NCBI GenBank assembly: GCA_008364785.1
Contig: VTTJ01000004.1
Span: 62,001-126,000, forward strand
Length of the DNA stretch: 64,000 bases
Direction of reading: 5' to 3'
DNA from: Bacillus sp. BGMRC 2118
GTDB taxonomy: Bacteria; Bacillota; Bacilli; Bacillales; SA4
Shown: piece after piece, positions 33,731 to 42,777 of the stretch
How positions within the stretch are numbered: the first letter of the stretch is position 1
Layout: every line of letters starts with the position of its first letter
Made by a program: the position numbers and the translations under genes
The notes under the pieces: generated by a model
What the model was told of the DNA's origin: nothing
The model's database searches: none
The model's input: only the letters and a program-made list of their open reading frames with translations

Positions 33731-33775
33731 AAAAAAAGACTACTAAACTTTATACCTGTTTAGTAGTCTTTTTTC
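33731..33775. terminator. Bidirectional terminator
   Basis: AAGACTACTAAAC / GTTTAGTAGTCTT with A run on the left and T run on the right; serves both 33539-33682 and 33789-34865. Confidence 0.85.
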
Positions 33776-33788
33776 TTTATTCAGCGTG

Positions 33789-34865
33789 TTAATATTCTCC
33801 CCACGTAATATAGAGATACCCATCTATGACCCATATTGTGATATCTTCTGTTTGAGCTAGCCCAATTTCGCTATTGAATGCTTCTTCCACAAGGTGTTCT
33901 AATTCTTCCTTCGTTACAGGTGCTCCATTTGATACTGCAGCATCTATTGCAAATCCTTTGCCATCAAAGTCAAAACCACTGTAATCATATTCAACCATTA
34001 CTTGTCCTTTTTTATCAACCATTCCAACATATATTCTGTGATCATGCCATAAATCAACATATTGTTTGGGATTAATCGTCATCGTTAAGTTATATTCATC
34101 AACGATTGGTTCAATGGTATCGATGAATTCCTTATCTTCAAGTAAAATACCATTCTTCCAATAATATTCCCCATCCACGTATTCATCTGTAGTCATCCTA
34201 CCATTTTCTTTAAAGTGATAATAAAATCCCTCTGTGTATGGAATAGTTCCCAAATGATAGGAGTAACCAGTGAGGTAATGCTTCCCTACTAACATTTCTC
34301 CAGATTCATTGAAATAATAACTCATATATTTACCTGTATGCATGTCTCCAGCTGGGTTTAAGAAGTACCATTTCCCATGATCATACAACCAACCTGTTTG
34401 CATTACACCCTCGGAGTTTAAGTAATACCAATCTCCTCCATAATATAACCAGCCAGTTTTCATTTGGCCAGCGGCATTTAAGTAGAACCAGTTCCCTGCA
34501 TCTTGAATCCAAGCAGTTGCCATTGCTCCGTTTGATTTCAGATAATACCAGGCACTTCCATCGTTATGCCATCCTGTTTTCATTGCTCCATTTGACTGAA
34601 GATAATACCATGTACTTCCTTCTTGAATCCAACCAGTTGCCATATGACCTGATGAATTCAAGTAGTACCAAAATCCTGCGTCATAAACCCAACCCTTTGC
34701 CGGAACTCCATTGATTTTATAGTACCAGGCGTTATTCTTATTCTCCCATTTACCCTGTTCAACAGCCGCTGATACAGCTGATTCCATTGTAGGAATTGTA
34801 ACTAGTGGACTAACAGCTAACATGAGACCTGTTGTTAATAGTAGCTTTTTACTTACATTTTTCAT
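33789..34865 (-). CDS. Exported CW-repeat protein with C-terminal domain
   Basis: 358 residues: signal peptide (1-34), then about seven regular CW repeats (38-178) and several diverged ones (about 180-245; YYFNESGEMLVG, YYWKNGILLEDK). A ~115-residue C-terminal domain follows (IEPIVDEYNLTMTINPKQYV.., VTKEELEHLVEEAFNSEIG) that I do not recognise. Here the repeats lie N-terminal to the functional domain, the reverse of most neighbours. Start ATG at 34865 with GGAGAG upstream. Single gene. Confidence 0.85.
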   Translation of the reverse strand: MKNVSKKLLLTTGLMLAVSPLVTIPTMESAVSAAVEQGKWENKNNAWYYKINGVPAKGWVYDAGFWYYLNSSGHMATGWIQEGSTWYYLQSNGAMKTGWHNDGSAWYYLKSNGAMATAWIQDAGNWFYLNAAGQMKTGWLYYGGDWYYLNSEGVMQTGWLYDHGKWYFLNPAGDMHTGKYMSYYFNESGEMLVGKHYLTGYSYHLGTIPYTEGFYYHFKENGRMTTDEYVDGEYYWKNGILLEDKEFIDTIEPIVDEYNLTMTINPKQYVDLWHDHRIYVGMVDKKGQVMVEYDYSGFDFDGKGFAIDAAVSNGAPVTKEELEHLVEEAFNSEIGLAQTEDITIWVIDGYLYITWGEY

Positions 34866-35090
34866 CCTGTTCTCTCCTTCTTACTTATAGATTTTCTTAT
34901 TAGACGTTCAACATAATGAAATGGTTGAAAAAATTATCATTTTTTTGTAAAAAACTTACACTTATATTTTTATGATCACCCATAGAGCAAGTCTCTTTTG
35001 CCTAATACGGAACAGTTCCATGTTCTAATGAAACGTTGATTAGGAGGATCTACTTACCATATAACCGAGGATTAGTTACCCTTCTCTGCA

Positions 35091-35127
35091 ACAAAAAAAA
35101 GTGCTTCTGCTAAGACAGAAACACTTT
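35091..35127 (-). terminator. Terminator of the PAS-GGDEF gene
   Basis: AAAGTGTTTCTG / CAGAAGCACTTT followed by TTTTT on the minus strand; overlaps the last codons. Confidence 0.8.
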
Positions 35128-36630
35128 ACATTCTTCAAATGAAGTCACTTGATTTTTTCCATTTTTCTTCGAAGCATATAATGCTTGGTCCGCTTCTTCT
35201 ATTAATCGTTTTGCACATGATTCTTGAGCTGGGCACACCGTTGCCACACCTACACTAATGGTCACAAATGGTTCAACGAGGGATGTTTGGTGCTCCATGT
35301 TTAGAGATTGTACACACTCTCTTACCTTTTCTGCTATAATCACAGCCTCATCATTTTTAGTATTCGGTAATAACACCGTAAATTCCTCTCCTCCGTATCT
35401 AGCAAAGGTGTAAGACTCATACGCTAACAACTTTTCAATCTCGCCGCTCACCGAAATCAAACACTGATCTCCTGCAATGTGTCCGTATGTGTCATTGTAT
35501 AATTTGAAGCAATCAATATCGAGCATGATTAATGACAATGGTGCATCTATTTCTGCACATGCAACCCATTCCTCTTGATACTTTTGCTCAAGGTAGCGTC
35601 TGTTATATACGTTTGTTAATCCGTCCTTCGCAGAAAGTGTCTCAAGTAACTGGTTGGCTAGTATTAATTTCTCCTCAGCCTGTCGTTTCTCTGTAATATC
35701 CCGTACAATCCCGAGTACACTTGGTTTTCCATTAAACATAATTTTAGTAGAAGATACTTCGCCTACACGGGACTCTCCTTGAGAATTAATAAATTGATAT
35801 TCTTGCAGGGAATCTATTTTCGTACCTTGAAGTAATTTCGTAAAGTTACTAGTAAATAACTCTTGATCTCCTGCTTCGACAAATTGTAATGGATGCTTTC
35901 CGAGTGCCTCACGATGAGAGGTTAGTCCAAGAAATTCAATTCCCTTTTGATTAATAAACTCAATCCCATCTACACTCACGACACACATCATTTCCGGTTG
36001 TAGCTTCATCAGTGATCGGTATCTCTCTTCACTCTCTTTTAGTTCCCTTTCTTTGGCTAATTCTTCTGTTATATCTCTTCCAATCCCGATGCATCCGACA
36101 ATATGGTGATCAACATATATGGGAACAGCCATTAAGTTAAGGGTCCTTCTTTCCCCAGATTTGTGAAGGATTGTAGCATTGAGAAGAACTGATTCTCCGT
36201 TCAGTACTTGTTTGAAATAGGAGAAGACCCTTGATTTATCTTCATCTGCTATAAGAGGTAAAAAACTAGCATTCACTAGCTCCTCTCGTGAATATCCTGT
36301 AATCCGGGAGGTTGCTTGGTTAACCTCCTTAAAATGCCCTGTTAGATTCAAGCTGTAGCTCGCATCCAGATTATGTTCAAAAAGTGATGAATACACTTCT
36401 TTATTGCCCACATTTTCCATTTTAATTTTATAAATATAATCAATAAAAAAACCAAATGAGAAAATAATTAACACTCTAAAGACAAGACCTATCCATTCAT
36501 TTAGGATAATATGAGCAAAAAAGGTATCGTGTAGCATATTTAAATGAGTAATGAGCATGACGCATACAGTCAAACCCGCTAAAAGCCTTCCTCGAAACGA
36601 GATGAGCAGTGACTTCAGTAAATTAAGCAT
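35110..36630 (-). CDS. PAS-PAS-GGDEF diguanylate cyclase
   Basis: 506 residues: two N-terminal membrane helices (about 15-32 and 45-66), PAS 1 (about 80-195; LTGHFKEVNQATSRITGYSR, GCIGIGRDITEEL), PAS 2 (about 205-320; LGIVRDITEKRQAEE), then GGDEF (about 335-500; MLDIDCFKLYNDTYGHIAGD, RYGGEEF, ISVGVA). The active site is intact. The position five residues before GGEEF reads YESY, so the RxxD product-inhibition site is missing. It should make cyclic di-GMP in response to a PAS-sensed signal. It is a single gene. Confidence 0.92.
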   Translation of the reverse strand: MLNLLKSLLISFRGRLLAGLTVCVMLITHLNMLHDTFFAHIILNEWIGLVFRVLIIFSFGFFIDYIYKIKMENVGNKEVYSSLFEHNLDASYSLNLTGHFKEVNQATSRITGYSREELVNASFLPLIADEDKSRVFSYFKQVLNGESVLLNATILHKSGERRTLNLMAVPIYVDHHIVGCIGIGRDITEELAKERELKESEERYRSLMKLQPEMMCVVSVDGIEFINQKGIEFLGLTSHREALGKHPLQFVEAGDQELFTSNFTKLLQGTKIDSLQEYQFINSQGESRVGEVSSTKIMFNGKPSVLGIVRDITEKRQAEEKLILANQLLETLSAKDGLTNVYNRRYLEQKYQEEWVACAEIDAPLSLIMLDIDCFKLYNDTYGHIAGDQCLISVSGEIEKLLAYESYTFARYGGEEFTVLLPNTKNDEAVIIAEKVRECVQSLNMEHQTSLVEPFVTISVGVATVCPAQESCAKRLIEEADQALYASKKNGKNQVTSFEECKVFLS

Positions 36631-37021
36631 GTATGATAACCCTCTTATTAAAGTAAAATATATAGCTCAAATTATACCTTGTACACCTTCCAATATCTAG
36701 GTATTTTTACTTAGTAAATCTCTCCAATTAGATACAAAGACCTAATTTCTTCATTCAATCATCAGAACTGAATGTAATCCTACATTCACGCTGGTTATGT
36801 CCACTCTATGACAACACACCTATCATTTCTTCCATATTTTCCTTCTCATATCATAAGCGCGACCTTTCTGCAGGAGAAGTTCTATTTAACCACCGAGATA
36901 AAATGTCCAATGAATGCTGGAACCTGTCTTGCTTCACTGCCAAAAGAATACATGGTAAAATTTACTTATCTTGATCATGGTTTCTGTCTTACATCACACC
37001 TAATTGGAGAACCTAACCTAT
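36631..37021. other. Spacer between divergent genes
   Basis: Both flanking genes point outward, so their promoters should lie here. An open frame at 36808-37089 overlaps the next gene in another phase and has no ribosome site; I see no real gene. Confidence 0.5.
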
Positions 37022-37735
37022 ATGTCTATCACAATTATTTTCTACACAGTCCTAGGCTTTATCATTACACTCATTCATCACATATATAGCCATCCCATTT
37101 TGAATTTCTTTCAAAATCTAGTAATTTTAGTTTACACATTGGTCCATGAATTCGCTCATGCCTTATTCGTGTTCATGACATCAGGTGAAATGGAAGCGAT
37201 GGAGTTACATTTTGAGGGTTCAGGGTTTGTTATACATGAATACGAACATCCATTTGCTGCAATCCTCTGTACATTTGCAGGATATTCAGTGCCCTGTCTG
37301 ATTTCATTAGGCTTTTATGTATTACTTGATATGGGATATTCATCTATTGTATTGATTCTTCTTGCTGCCATTGCTGTTGTTTCATTACTATTTATTCGAA
37401 ATTGGTATGGATTCTTATGGTTAAGTAGTTTCATAGGGTTACTTGTACTGGTTTATAGTAATGGCTCAACTACATTCATTGAGCACACATCCATGTTTCT
37501 CAGCTCGATTGTGTTTGCTGGCTCCGTATACGGTGGGTGGAGGATATTTGTCGCCAGCTTCAAACAACCAGATGATGCCGGTGATGCAACGTGCTTAGCT
37601 GAATTAACTTATGTTCCTGCACAGATTTGGGGATTCATCTTTCTTTGCATCTCCCTTATCACTTTCTTTCTAACACTTTCTTACTTCCATTATGGCATGA
37701 ATATAGGCAAATTCCTTCTGGGATTCATAGAATAA
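37022..37735 (+). CDS. M50-like membrane zinc peptidase
   Basis: 237 residues, six or so membrane helices. The zinc motif HEFAHALF is in the second helix region, followed by EMEAMELHFEGSGFV, the strand-loop expected of M50B family proteins. DDAGDATCLAELT near the C-terminus may supply the third ligand. Proteins like this are annotated as M50 metallopeptidases but no substrate is known. The start ATG at 37022 has GGAG 13 bases upstream; TTG at 37004 is an alternative. Confidence 0.8.
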   Translation: MSITIIFYTVLGFIITLIHHIYSHPILNFFQNLVILVYTLVHEFAHALFVFMTSGEMEAMELHFEGSGFVIHEYEHPFAAILCTFAGYSVPCLISLGFYVLLDMGYSSIVLILLAAIAVVSLLFIRNWYGFLWLSSFIGLLVLVYSNGSTTFIEHTSMFLSSIVFAGSVYGGWRIFVASFKQPDDAGDATCLAELTYVPAQIWGFIFLCISLITFFLTLSYFHYGMNIGKFLLGFIE

Positions 37736-37791
37736 AAGATGACAAGAAAAACCTACATCAACAACTAGAAAGAATCGTGTAACAATACATA

Positions 37792-37818
37792 AGGGATGGA
37801 GGCTTTTCCCATCCCTTA
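37792..37818 (+). terminator. Terminator of the M50-like gene
   Basis: AAGGGATGG / CCCATCCCTT, no strong T tract. The remaining spacer to 38110 shows no gene. Confidence 0.55.
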
Positions 37819-38110
37819 AATGTGTGATTAGCTATTCATCATTCGTTAAAAAGGAAGATAATCAAAGAAATCGAGAGTAATATTGCCATGCCCCTAAGGA
37901 TTAATCCTGCTATCGCATAACCCTTCCGTATCCATTATTTTCTTTTTCTATTTGTACACGTATCGTAATACTACTTAACAACATATCCATAAACCTTCCA
38001 CACACGTAAAATTCAAATATGCCATAGTATATAGACAATACTTATAGCTACATATCTACCAACTTAGACAAGTAATTAAGATAGTATGTTTAAAGCAATA
38101 TAGGCAACGT

Positions 38111-38148
38111 CAACAAAAAAAGCCTCCCACTTATCTTAGTGAGAGGGA
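38111..38148 (-). terminator. Terminator of the GLUG surface protein gene
   Basis: CCTCTCACT / AGTGGGAGG followed by CTTTTTTTG on the minus strand. Confidence 0.8.
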
Positions 38149-38164
38149 GAATTATCAAATAGTA

Positions 38165-41017
38165 TTATTGCATCACACCATCAGTCCCGATTCGATATTT
38201 TCCAATGGTGGTGTTGATGGCCATGGCTCCACCAGGGTAGAAGTAATACCATTTTCCACCGTTCAACAGCCATCCCTTCTTCATGACTCCACTCGTTTCA
38301 AAATAGTACCAAGTACCACCGTTCAAAAGCCATCCTGTTTTCATAGCACCGCTCGTTTCAAGGAAATACCATTGACCCCCGTATGAAAGCCAACCGGTCT
38401 TCATAGCACCGCTTGTCTGTAAGAAGTACCACGTTTTACCGTCCTTAATCCACCCTGTTTGCATGACTCCATTTGAATCCATGAGATACCAGGCTCCCCC
38501 TGAGCGCATCCAACCGGTCACTAGGGTTCCATTTATATAGTAAGACCAGTGGTTTGAATCAAAGATCCAGCCATTTTTCAGTATGACGGTACCGCTCATT
38601 ACGTTAGTATAGTCACTATAAATATACTGACCATCTATGATACTATAGCTTCGAATTTTATAATAATACGTGGTCCCTGGAGTAAGGTCCCCTATCGTAT
38701 AATTGTTGCTTTCACTACCAGTGCCATAAAAATAATTGTAAGGTCCATCTGGAGATGTAGACTGAGCAATGTCGTAACCGTTCACTCCCTCTGATGGTTT
38801 CCACGAGATGATTAGTTTGTTTCCGTCTGGTGTAATCTTCATTTCTTGAGGCACGCTAGGATTTTTGGCAAATTTAGCGTATAAGTTGGTCTCATTTTTC
38901 ACTTCTTGAAAGAATTCAAATGTCTCTTGGTAGCCTGCATCCTGATACCAATTTAAGAAGGTATAACCCTCTTTTACCGGTGTTTGTGGCCTTCCTAAAA
39001 TAGTTCCATACTGATAGAGTTCCGTATAAAGGATTTGATCCCCATCCCAATAATTAACAGAGTAGATATTAGGCGTGTACTGGGCTGTTATTGTCAAGTT
39101 TTTCTTAATGTTGGTGAATGGCTCGCTCCATCCTGTGAACGTGTATCCTTCTTTCGATGGAGGCACAGGGGCTGTCGCAGAGCCACCAGCAGACACCAAT
39201 TCTGTTTTTAAAATAACGCCATTGTCATCTAGAAAAGTTACAAGGGCTTTCACTTCAATGGTGATTGAGGTCCTGAGATTGCCTTCGTTGATGGTAATCG
39301 TTTGTTCTCCTAATTTAGTAGGATTATAGCCAGTAGCCATCCCATTTGTCATTGGTTTAGTCAATTGGTTTCCATGGTTGGTGAGTAAAGTGATAATTCC
39401 ATCTGTTAAGTCAAGTTCTTCCCCAAGTTGATAGATTAGTTTCTTTGGTTGGGTAGAGACGGATAAAACAATCGCATTTTCCGTACCAGCCGATGGTGCT
39501 TTTTCTAAAAAAGGCGTTTTGAATGGCCCACTTGAGTCCAACGTCCAAAACTTTGAGAAGTCAAACCCGCTATAGACACTTGCTTGAGTTAACTCGTTAT
39601 AGGATTTTTGGTAGGTGCCTGTTGATGTTCCTGTACCTACACCACTACTGATAGTATCTAAATAGTAGCTGTTTTCAATTGTGCCATTGTACTCACCGGC
39701 AATGCCCCCGCTATAGGATCTATTGGCAATCGTACCAACGTTATAAGTGTTTATTATCGTCGTGTTGGAGCCATGTCCAACAATTCCCCCACTTCGCTGA
39801 CCGTAAATGGTCCCAATGTTATAACTGTCTAAGATCGTAACAGCAGTGGTGTATCCACTGATTCCGCCAGAGAAAGTTGCTGCCATGGAACCGGTGTTAG
39901 ATGTCTGACTAACTACACCTTTAAAGTGAGATCCCACAATTCCCCCAGCAGAAGATTCACCTGTGACATTTCCTTCGTTGTATGATTGAGTAATAGAATC
40001 ACCAGAAAATTGGCCAACGATCCCCCCAGCGCTTGAGAAGCTACCGTTTACTACCACTTCACCAGTGTTAAAACTATTCGAAACTCGGGTGCTACCTGAT
40101 GAGATCCCGATTATCCCGCCACCCTCTGCGGACGTAAGAGAACTCGTGATATTGCCAGTATTGTTTACATCTTGAAAAACGGAATCTCTTACATCTCCAG
40201 CGATGCCTCCCCCTGCCGTTTTGAACTCGATTGCCCCTGTATTCGAAGCTTGTTTGATGGTCGAGTTGGATTTAAGTAAACCGACAATGCCACCTGATTT
40301 GTCGCTTGGCTCGATGGCAAGAGATCCCGTATTGTGGACGTCGGAGAAAATTGTTTGACTGGCCTCGCCGGTGATTCCTCCAGCAGCTGTTTTGGCATAA
40401 ATAGTGGCCGCATTTTCACTGGCAGTTATCTTTCCAAAAAAATTGGACCAGCCTGTGCTACCCCCACTGATTCCTCCAGCATACCCAATGAAAAAGGACT
40501 GGGCAGATACGGTTCCTGACACAGAGCAATGGTCGATTTCGGTATTATGACCATAGCCGAGCACGCCCCCAGCGTAGGAAAGGGATAGACTGGAGGTTAG
40601 AGATTTGTTGTTTGCGGTAACGACCGCATTATCAATGTGTAAGTTGCTGATTTTGGCAGTACTAGCATAACCAAAAAAGCCAGCAAATACGGGTTGGGAA
40701 GAGGACTCCAGTTGAACATTTAAATTCTTAACGGTGTAGCCATTTCCATTGAATATCCCCATAAATGGACTAATTGAGTTGCCGATTGGTGTCCAAGTGC
40801 TACCCTCTTCTGCAAGGTCAATGTCATTCATTAAAATATATTGTCCTAGTAAATCATTGCGAATCTGTTGCAAGTCCTTTGCTGAATAGATTCCCACATA
40901 ACCTGGTGGGACAGAAGTAAGGTGTGATGTTGTTTGGGCAGATACATGAAAAGCCCCGAATAATAATAAGCAAAAAATGGCCGTGGTTACGAACCTCTGA
41001 AACAATTTTGTAGTCAT
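38165..41017 (-). CDS. Large GLUG / Ig-like / FN3 / CW-repeat surface protein
   Basis: 950 residues. Signal peptide (1-27, ending VSAQ), N-terminal lead-in (IYSAKDLQQIRNDLLGQYIL), then about twelve GLUG-type repeats (about 110-450; AGGIVGLLKSNSTIKQASNT, SGGIAGEYNGTI). An Ig-like Big_3 domain follows (about 510-590), then two InlB/Flg_new-like repeats (EGYTFTGWSEPF, EGYTFLNWYQDAGY; 590-700), FN3 (about 705-800) and six CW repeats with the usual ending. This is the structure of an adhesin: a long GLUG stalk or beta-helix, spacers and a wall-binding tail. The start ATG at 41017 is preceded by GAGGAGAAA-type purines. Confidence 0.88.
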   Translation of the reverse strand: MTTKLFQRFVTTAIFCLLLFGAFHVSAQTTSHLTSVPPGYVGIYSAKDLQQIRNDLLGQYILMNDIDLAEEGSTWTPIGNSISPFMGIFNGNGYTVKNLNVQLESSSQPVFAGFFGYASTAKISNLHIDNAVVTANNKSLTSSLSLSYAGGVLGYGHNTEIDHCSVSGTVSAQSFFIGYAGGISGGSTGWSNFFGKITASENAATIYAKTAAGGITGEASQTIFSDVHNTGSLAIEPSDKSGGIVGLLKSNSTIKQASNTGAIEFKTAGGGIAGDVRDSVFQDVNNTGNITSSLTSAEGGGIIGISSGSTRVSNSFNTGEVVVNGSFSSAGGIVGQFSGDSITQSYNEGNVTGESSAGGIVGSHFKGVVSQTSNTGSMAATFSGGISGYTTAVTILDSYNIGTIYGQRSGGIVGHGSNTTIINTYNVGTIANRSYSGGIAGEYNGTIENSYYLDTISSGVGTGTSTGTYQKSYNELTQASVYSGFDFSKFWTLDSSGPFKTPFLEKAPSAGTENAIVLSVSTQPKKLIYQLGEELDLTDGIITLLTNHGNQLTKPMTNGMATGYNPTKLGEQTITINEGNLRTSITIEVKALVTFLDDNGVILKTELVSAGGSATAPVPPSKEGYTFTGWSEPFTNIKKNLTITAQYTPNIYSVNYWDGDQILYTELYQYGTILGRPQTPVKEGYTFLNWYQDAGYQETFEFFQEVKNETNLYAKFAKNPSVPQEMKITPDGNKLIISWKPSEGVNGYDIAQSTSPDGPYNYFYGTGSESNNYTIGDLTPGTTYYYKIRSYSIIDGQYIYSDYTNVMSGTVILKNGWIFDSNHWSYYINGTLVTGWMRSGGAWYLMDSNGVMQTGWIKDGKTWYFLQTSGAMKTGWLSYGGQWYFLETSGAMKTGWLLNGGTWYYFETSGVMKKGWLLNGGKWYYFYPGGAMAINTTIGKYRIGTDGVMQ

Positions 41018-41212
41018 TTGTTTCTCCTCAGAAAAATTTTTTAACTTTATTATAAACTAGCAGATTGATGTGTTGGGAAGATTTTTTTATTGGCAATTAT
41101 ATTTAATGAAGTTGGGAGATAACCAATCTCTTTTCTGGGGAATACCATTATAGTTACTTGCAAATACCATTATGTCGTTTAATGTGATTGGCAAAGATGG
41201 AATTAGTGGTGG

Positions 41213-41403
41213 TGGATTTATAGAAACTATCGCAGCTTCAAACAGAATGAAGTGGTAGATCTATTATTATTGAAACTACCCTCAGAACTGATAAAAGTAT
41301 GGAATTAGCAAGTTTTTATAACAATCCAATTCAGAAATAAAAAGTCTTTTCTAGAAGTAATTTAATAGGAGATCAAAACGGTAATGAGATTGTAATTACA
41401 ATC
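41213..41403 (+). pseudogene. Possible decayed coding fragment in a 700-bp spacer
   Basis: Broken frames such as GISGGGFIETIAASNRMKW and, after a stop and shift, TDKSMELASFYNNPIQK then SNLIGDQNGNEIVITI look protein-like, but no frame is open through it and no family is recognised. The rest of 41018-41718 holds nothing clear except a hairpin at about 41583-41609 (GGACATG..CATGTCC). Confidence 0.3.
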
Positions 41404-41718
41404 TGAATGGGAGAGGAATAACTATAACGTTAGTGTAACTGCTGAGTGAACATTCTTTACTAAAATGTCCGTCCTCTACACCTTCCAATCTTTTAGTTTA
41501 TAATGCATTTCCTTTAAACTAGTCTCTAAATCACTCACTATCGCCTCTTGGTTTCATTATCTAAATTTAGTATGAAGCATAGGACATGAGTGGATCTCGG
41601 AACATGTCCTTACAACACACAATTCTATTTTAATAAAATATGAATATCCTTTAGTGATGAGGTTTTACACGGAGCAATAGTTGTGAAGACTAATGATATC
41701 TCGTTCATTGGAGGAAGT

Positions 41719-42009
41719 ATGAAAATTATCTTTCATTATTTAGCGTTGCTTAATCTAATTGATGGAATTGTTTCGTATGTAGGATTACACTTGGAGGAAA
41801 TGGAAGAGGCGAATGTACTCATGCTCTTTCTATATGAAATGAGTCCTCTTGCTTTTCTTGGAGTGAAATTACTCTTTTCTTTAGCACTTTATTGCTTTAT
41901 CTTATTAAATGTCATTCCCCCTACTAAAATAATAAAAGGTTTAACCTCCGTAGCAGCAACGCTCTATACATATGTGATGTTCCTTCATATCTTTTGGCTG
42001 AGTCATTGA
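41719..42009 (+). CDS. DUF5658-like membrane protein
   Basis: 96 residues, three membrane helices. The N-terminal LNLIDGIVSYVGLHLEEMEE..ANVLM motif is the DUF5658 pattern. GGAGGAAGT lies directly before the ATG at 41719, so the upstream in-frame start (41683) is not used. Function unknown. Confidence 0.75.
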   Translation: MKIIFHYLALLNLIDGIVSYVGLHLEEMEEANVLMLFLYEMSPLAFLGVKLLFSLALYCFILLNVIPPTKIIKGLTSVAATLYTYVMFLHIFWLSH

Positions 42010-42012
42010 AAT

Positions 42013-42117
42013 GGAGCCTGTCCCTACAACCAAAAAAAGAGCACGAATTGAATGAATCAATCCGCACCCTTCGATTTATCACAAGTGATTGGGTCATGGA
42101 ACCTGTCCCTATGTCCC
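42013..42117. repeat. Two GGGACAGG-type elements
   Basis: GGAGCCTGTCCC at 42013-42024 and GGGTCATGGAACCTGTCCC at 42091-42109 match (in reverse) the GGGACAGGTTCCTTGACCC element at 47152. They lie between convergent genes. Confidence 0.6.
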
Positions 42118-42516
42118 TTACATCTCCAAATCTGTAAACGCATAAGGCAATAATTCCTTAAGCTTTAATTCTAAGATATCATTTTTATCATTTGTTAAAT
42201 ATACAGGCATGTCTGGTTCACAGAACTCTGCTAGAACTTGTCTACAGATGCTGCATGGAGGGAGATAGTCCTTCGTGTCACCTGCAACCGCGATTGCCTT
42301 GAAGTCACCTTTTTTGTATCCGTTTGCAACAGCAGTGAAAATAGCTGTTCTCTCTGCACAGTTCGTTGCACCTAACGATACATTCTCCACGTTTACTCCA
42401 TTAATCACCGAACCGTCTGCTAATAATAAAGCAGCACCTACCGGAAACTTTGAATATGGGATATATGCTCGTTCCTTTATTTGACGTGCACTTTCCATCA
42501 ATTGCTCTTTATTCAT
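42118..42516 (-). CDS. cdd: Cytidine deaminase
   Basis: 132 residues, the standard length of the tetrameric short form. Zinc site: Cys in TNCAERTAIF (with catalytic Glu) and PPCSICRQVL. AYIPYSKFPVGAALL and GVNVENVS are the substrate-binding region. It deaminates cytidine and deoxycytidine to uridine and deoxyuridine for pyrimidine salvage, in the cytoplasm. It stands alone here, not in the usual era-cdd neighbourhood, so it may be a second copy or moved. Confidence 0.95.
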   Translation of the reverse strand: MNKEQLMESARQIKERAYIPYSKFPVGAALLLADGSVINGVNVENVSLGATNCAERTAIFTAVANGYKKGDFKAIAVAGDTKDYLPPCSICRQVLAEFCEPDMPVYLTNDKNDILELKLKELLPYAFTDLEM

Positions 42517-42777
42517 TTGTATCCATCCCTTTCAAATCAGAATGAACTTGTCCAGTCCCCATAACCAACTCTAATAGTTGGCAGGACTTCTATAATAATA
42601 TTTTTGTGAAATGTTTGTCAACTTGAAAAAGTGTAAAAGCGAGATTTCTCCTACTTCTCCTATCTGCTTTTCTTTCATGATACACAGGTAGAGAATAATA
42701 GCATGTAAATCTGACTAGAAAATTTCTAGTATAAGATTCGGAGTGTCGTCCTCCTGGTTTCTATTCTCATCATATTG

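Noticed and set aside
36808..37089. 93-codon open frame ahead of the M50-like gene
   Set aside because: No ribosome site, biased His/Tyr/Ser composition, and it overlaps the true gene in another phase.
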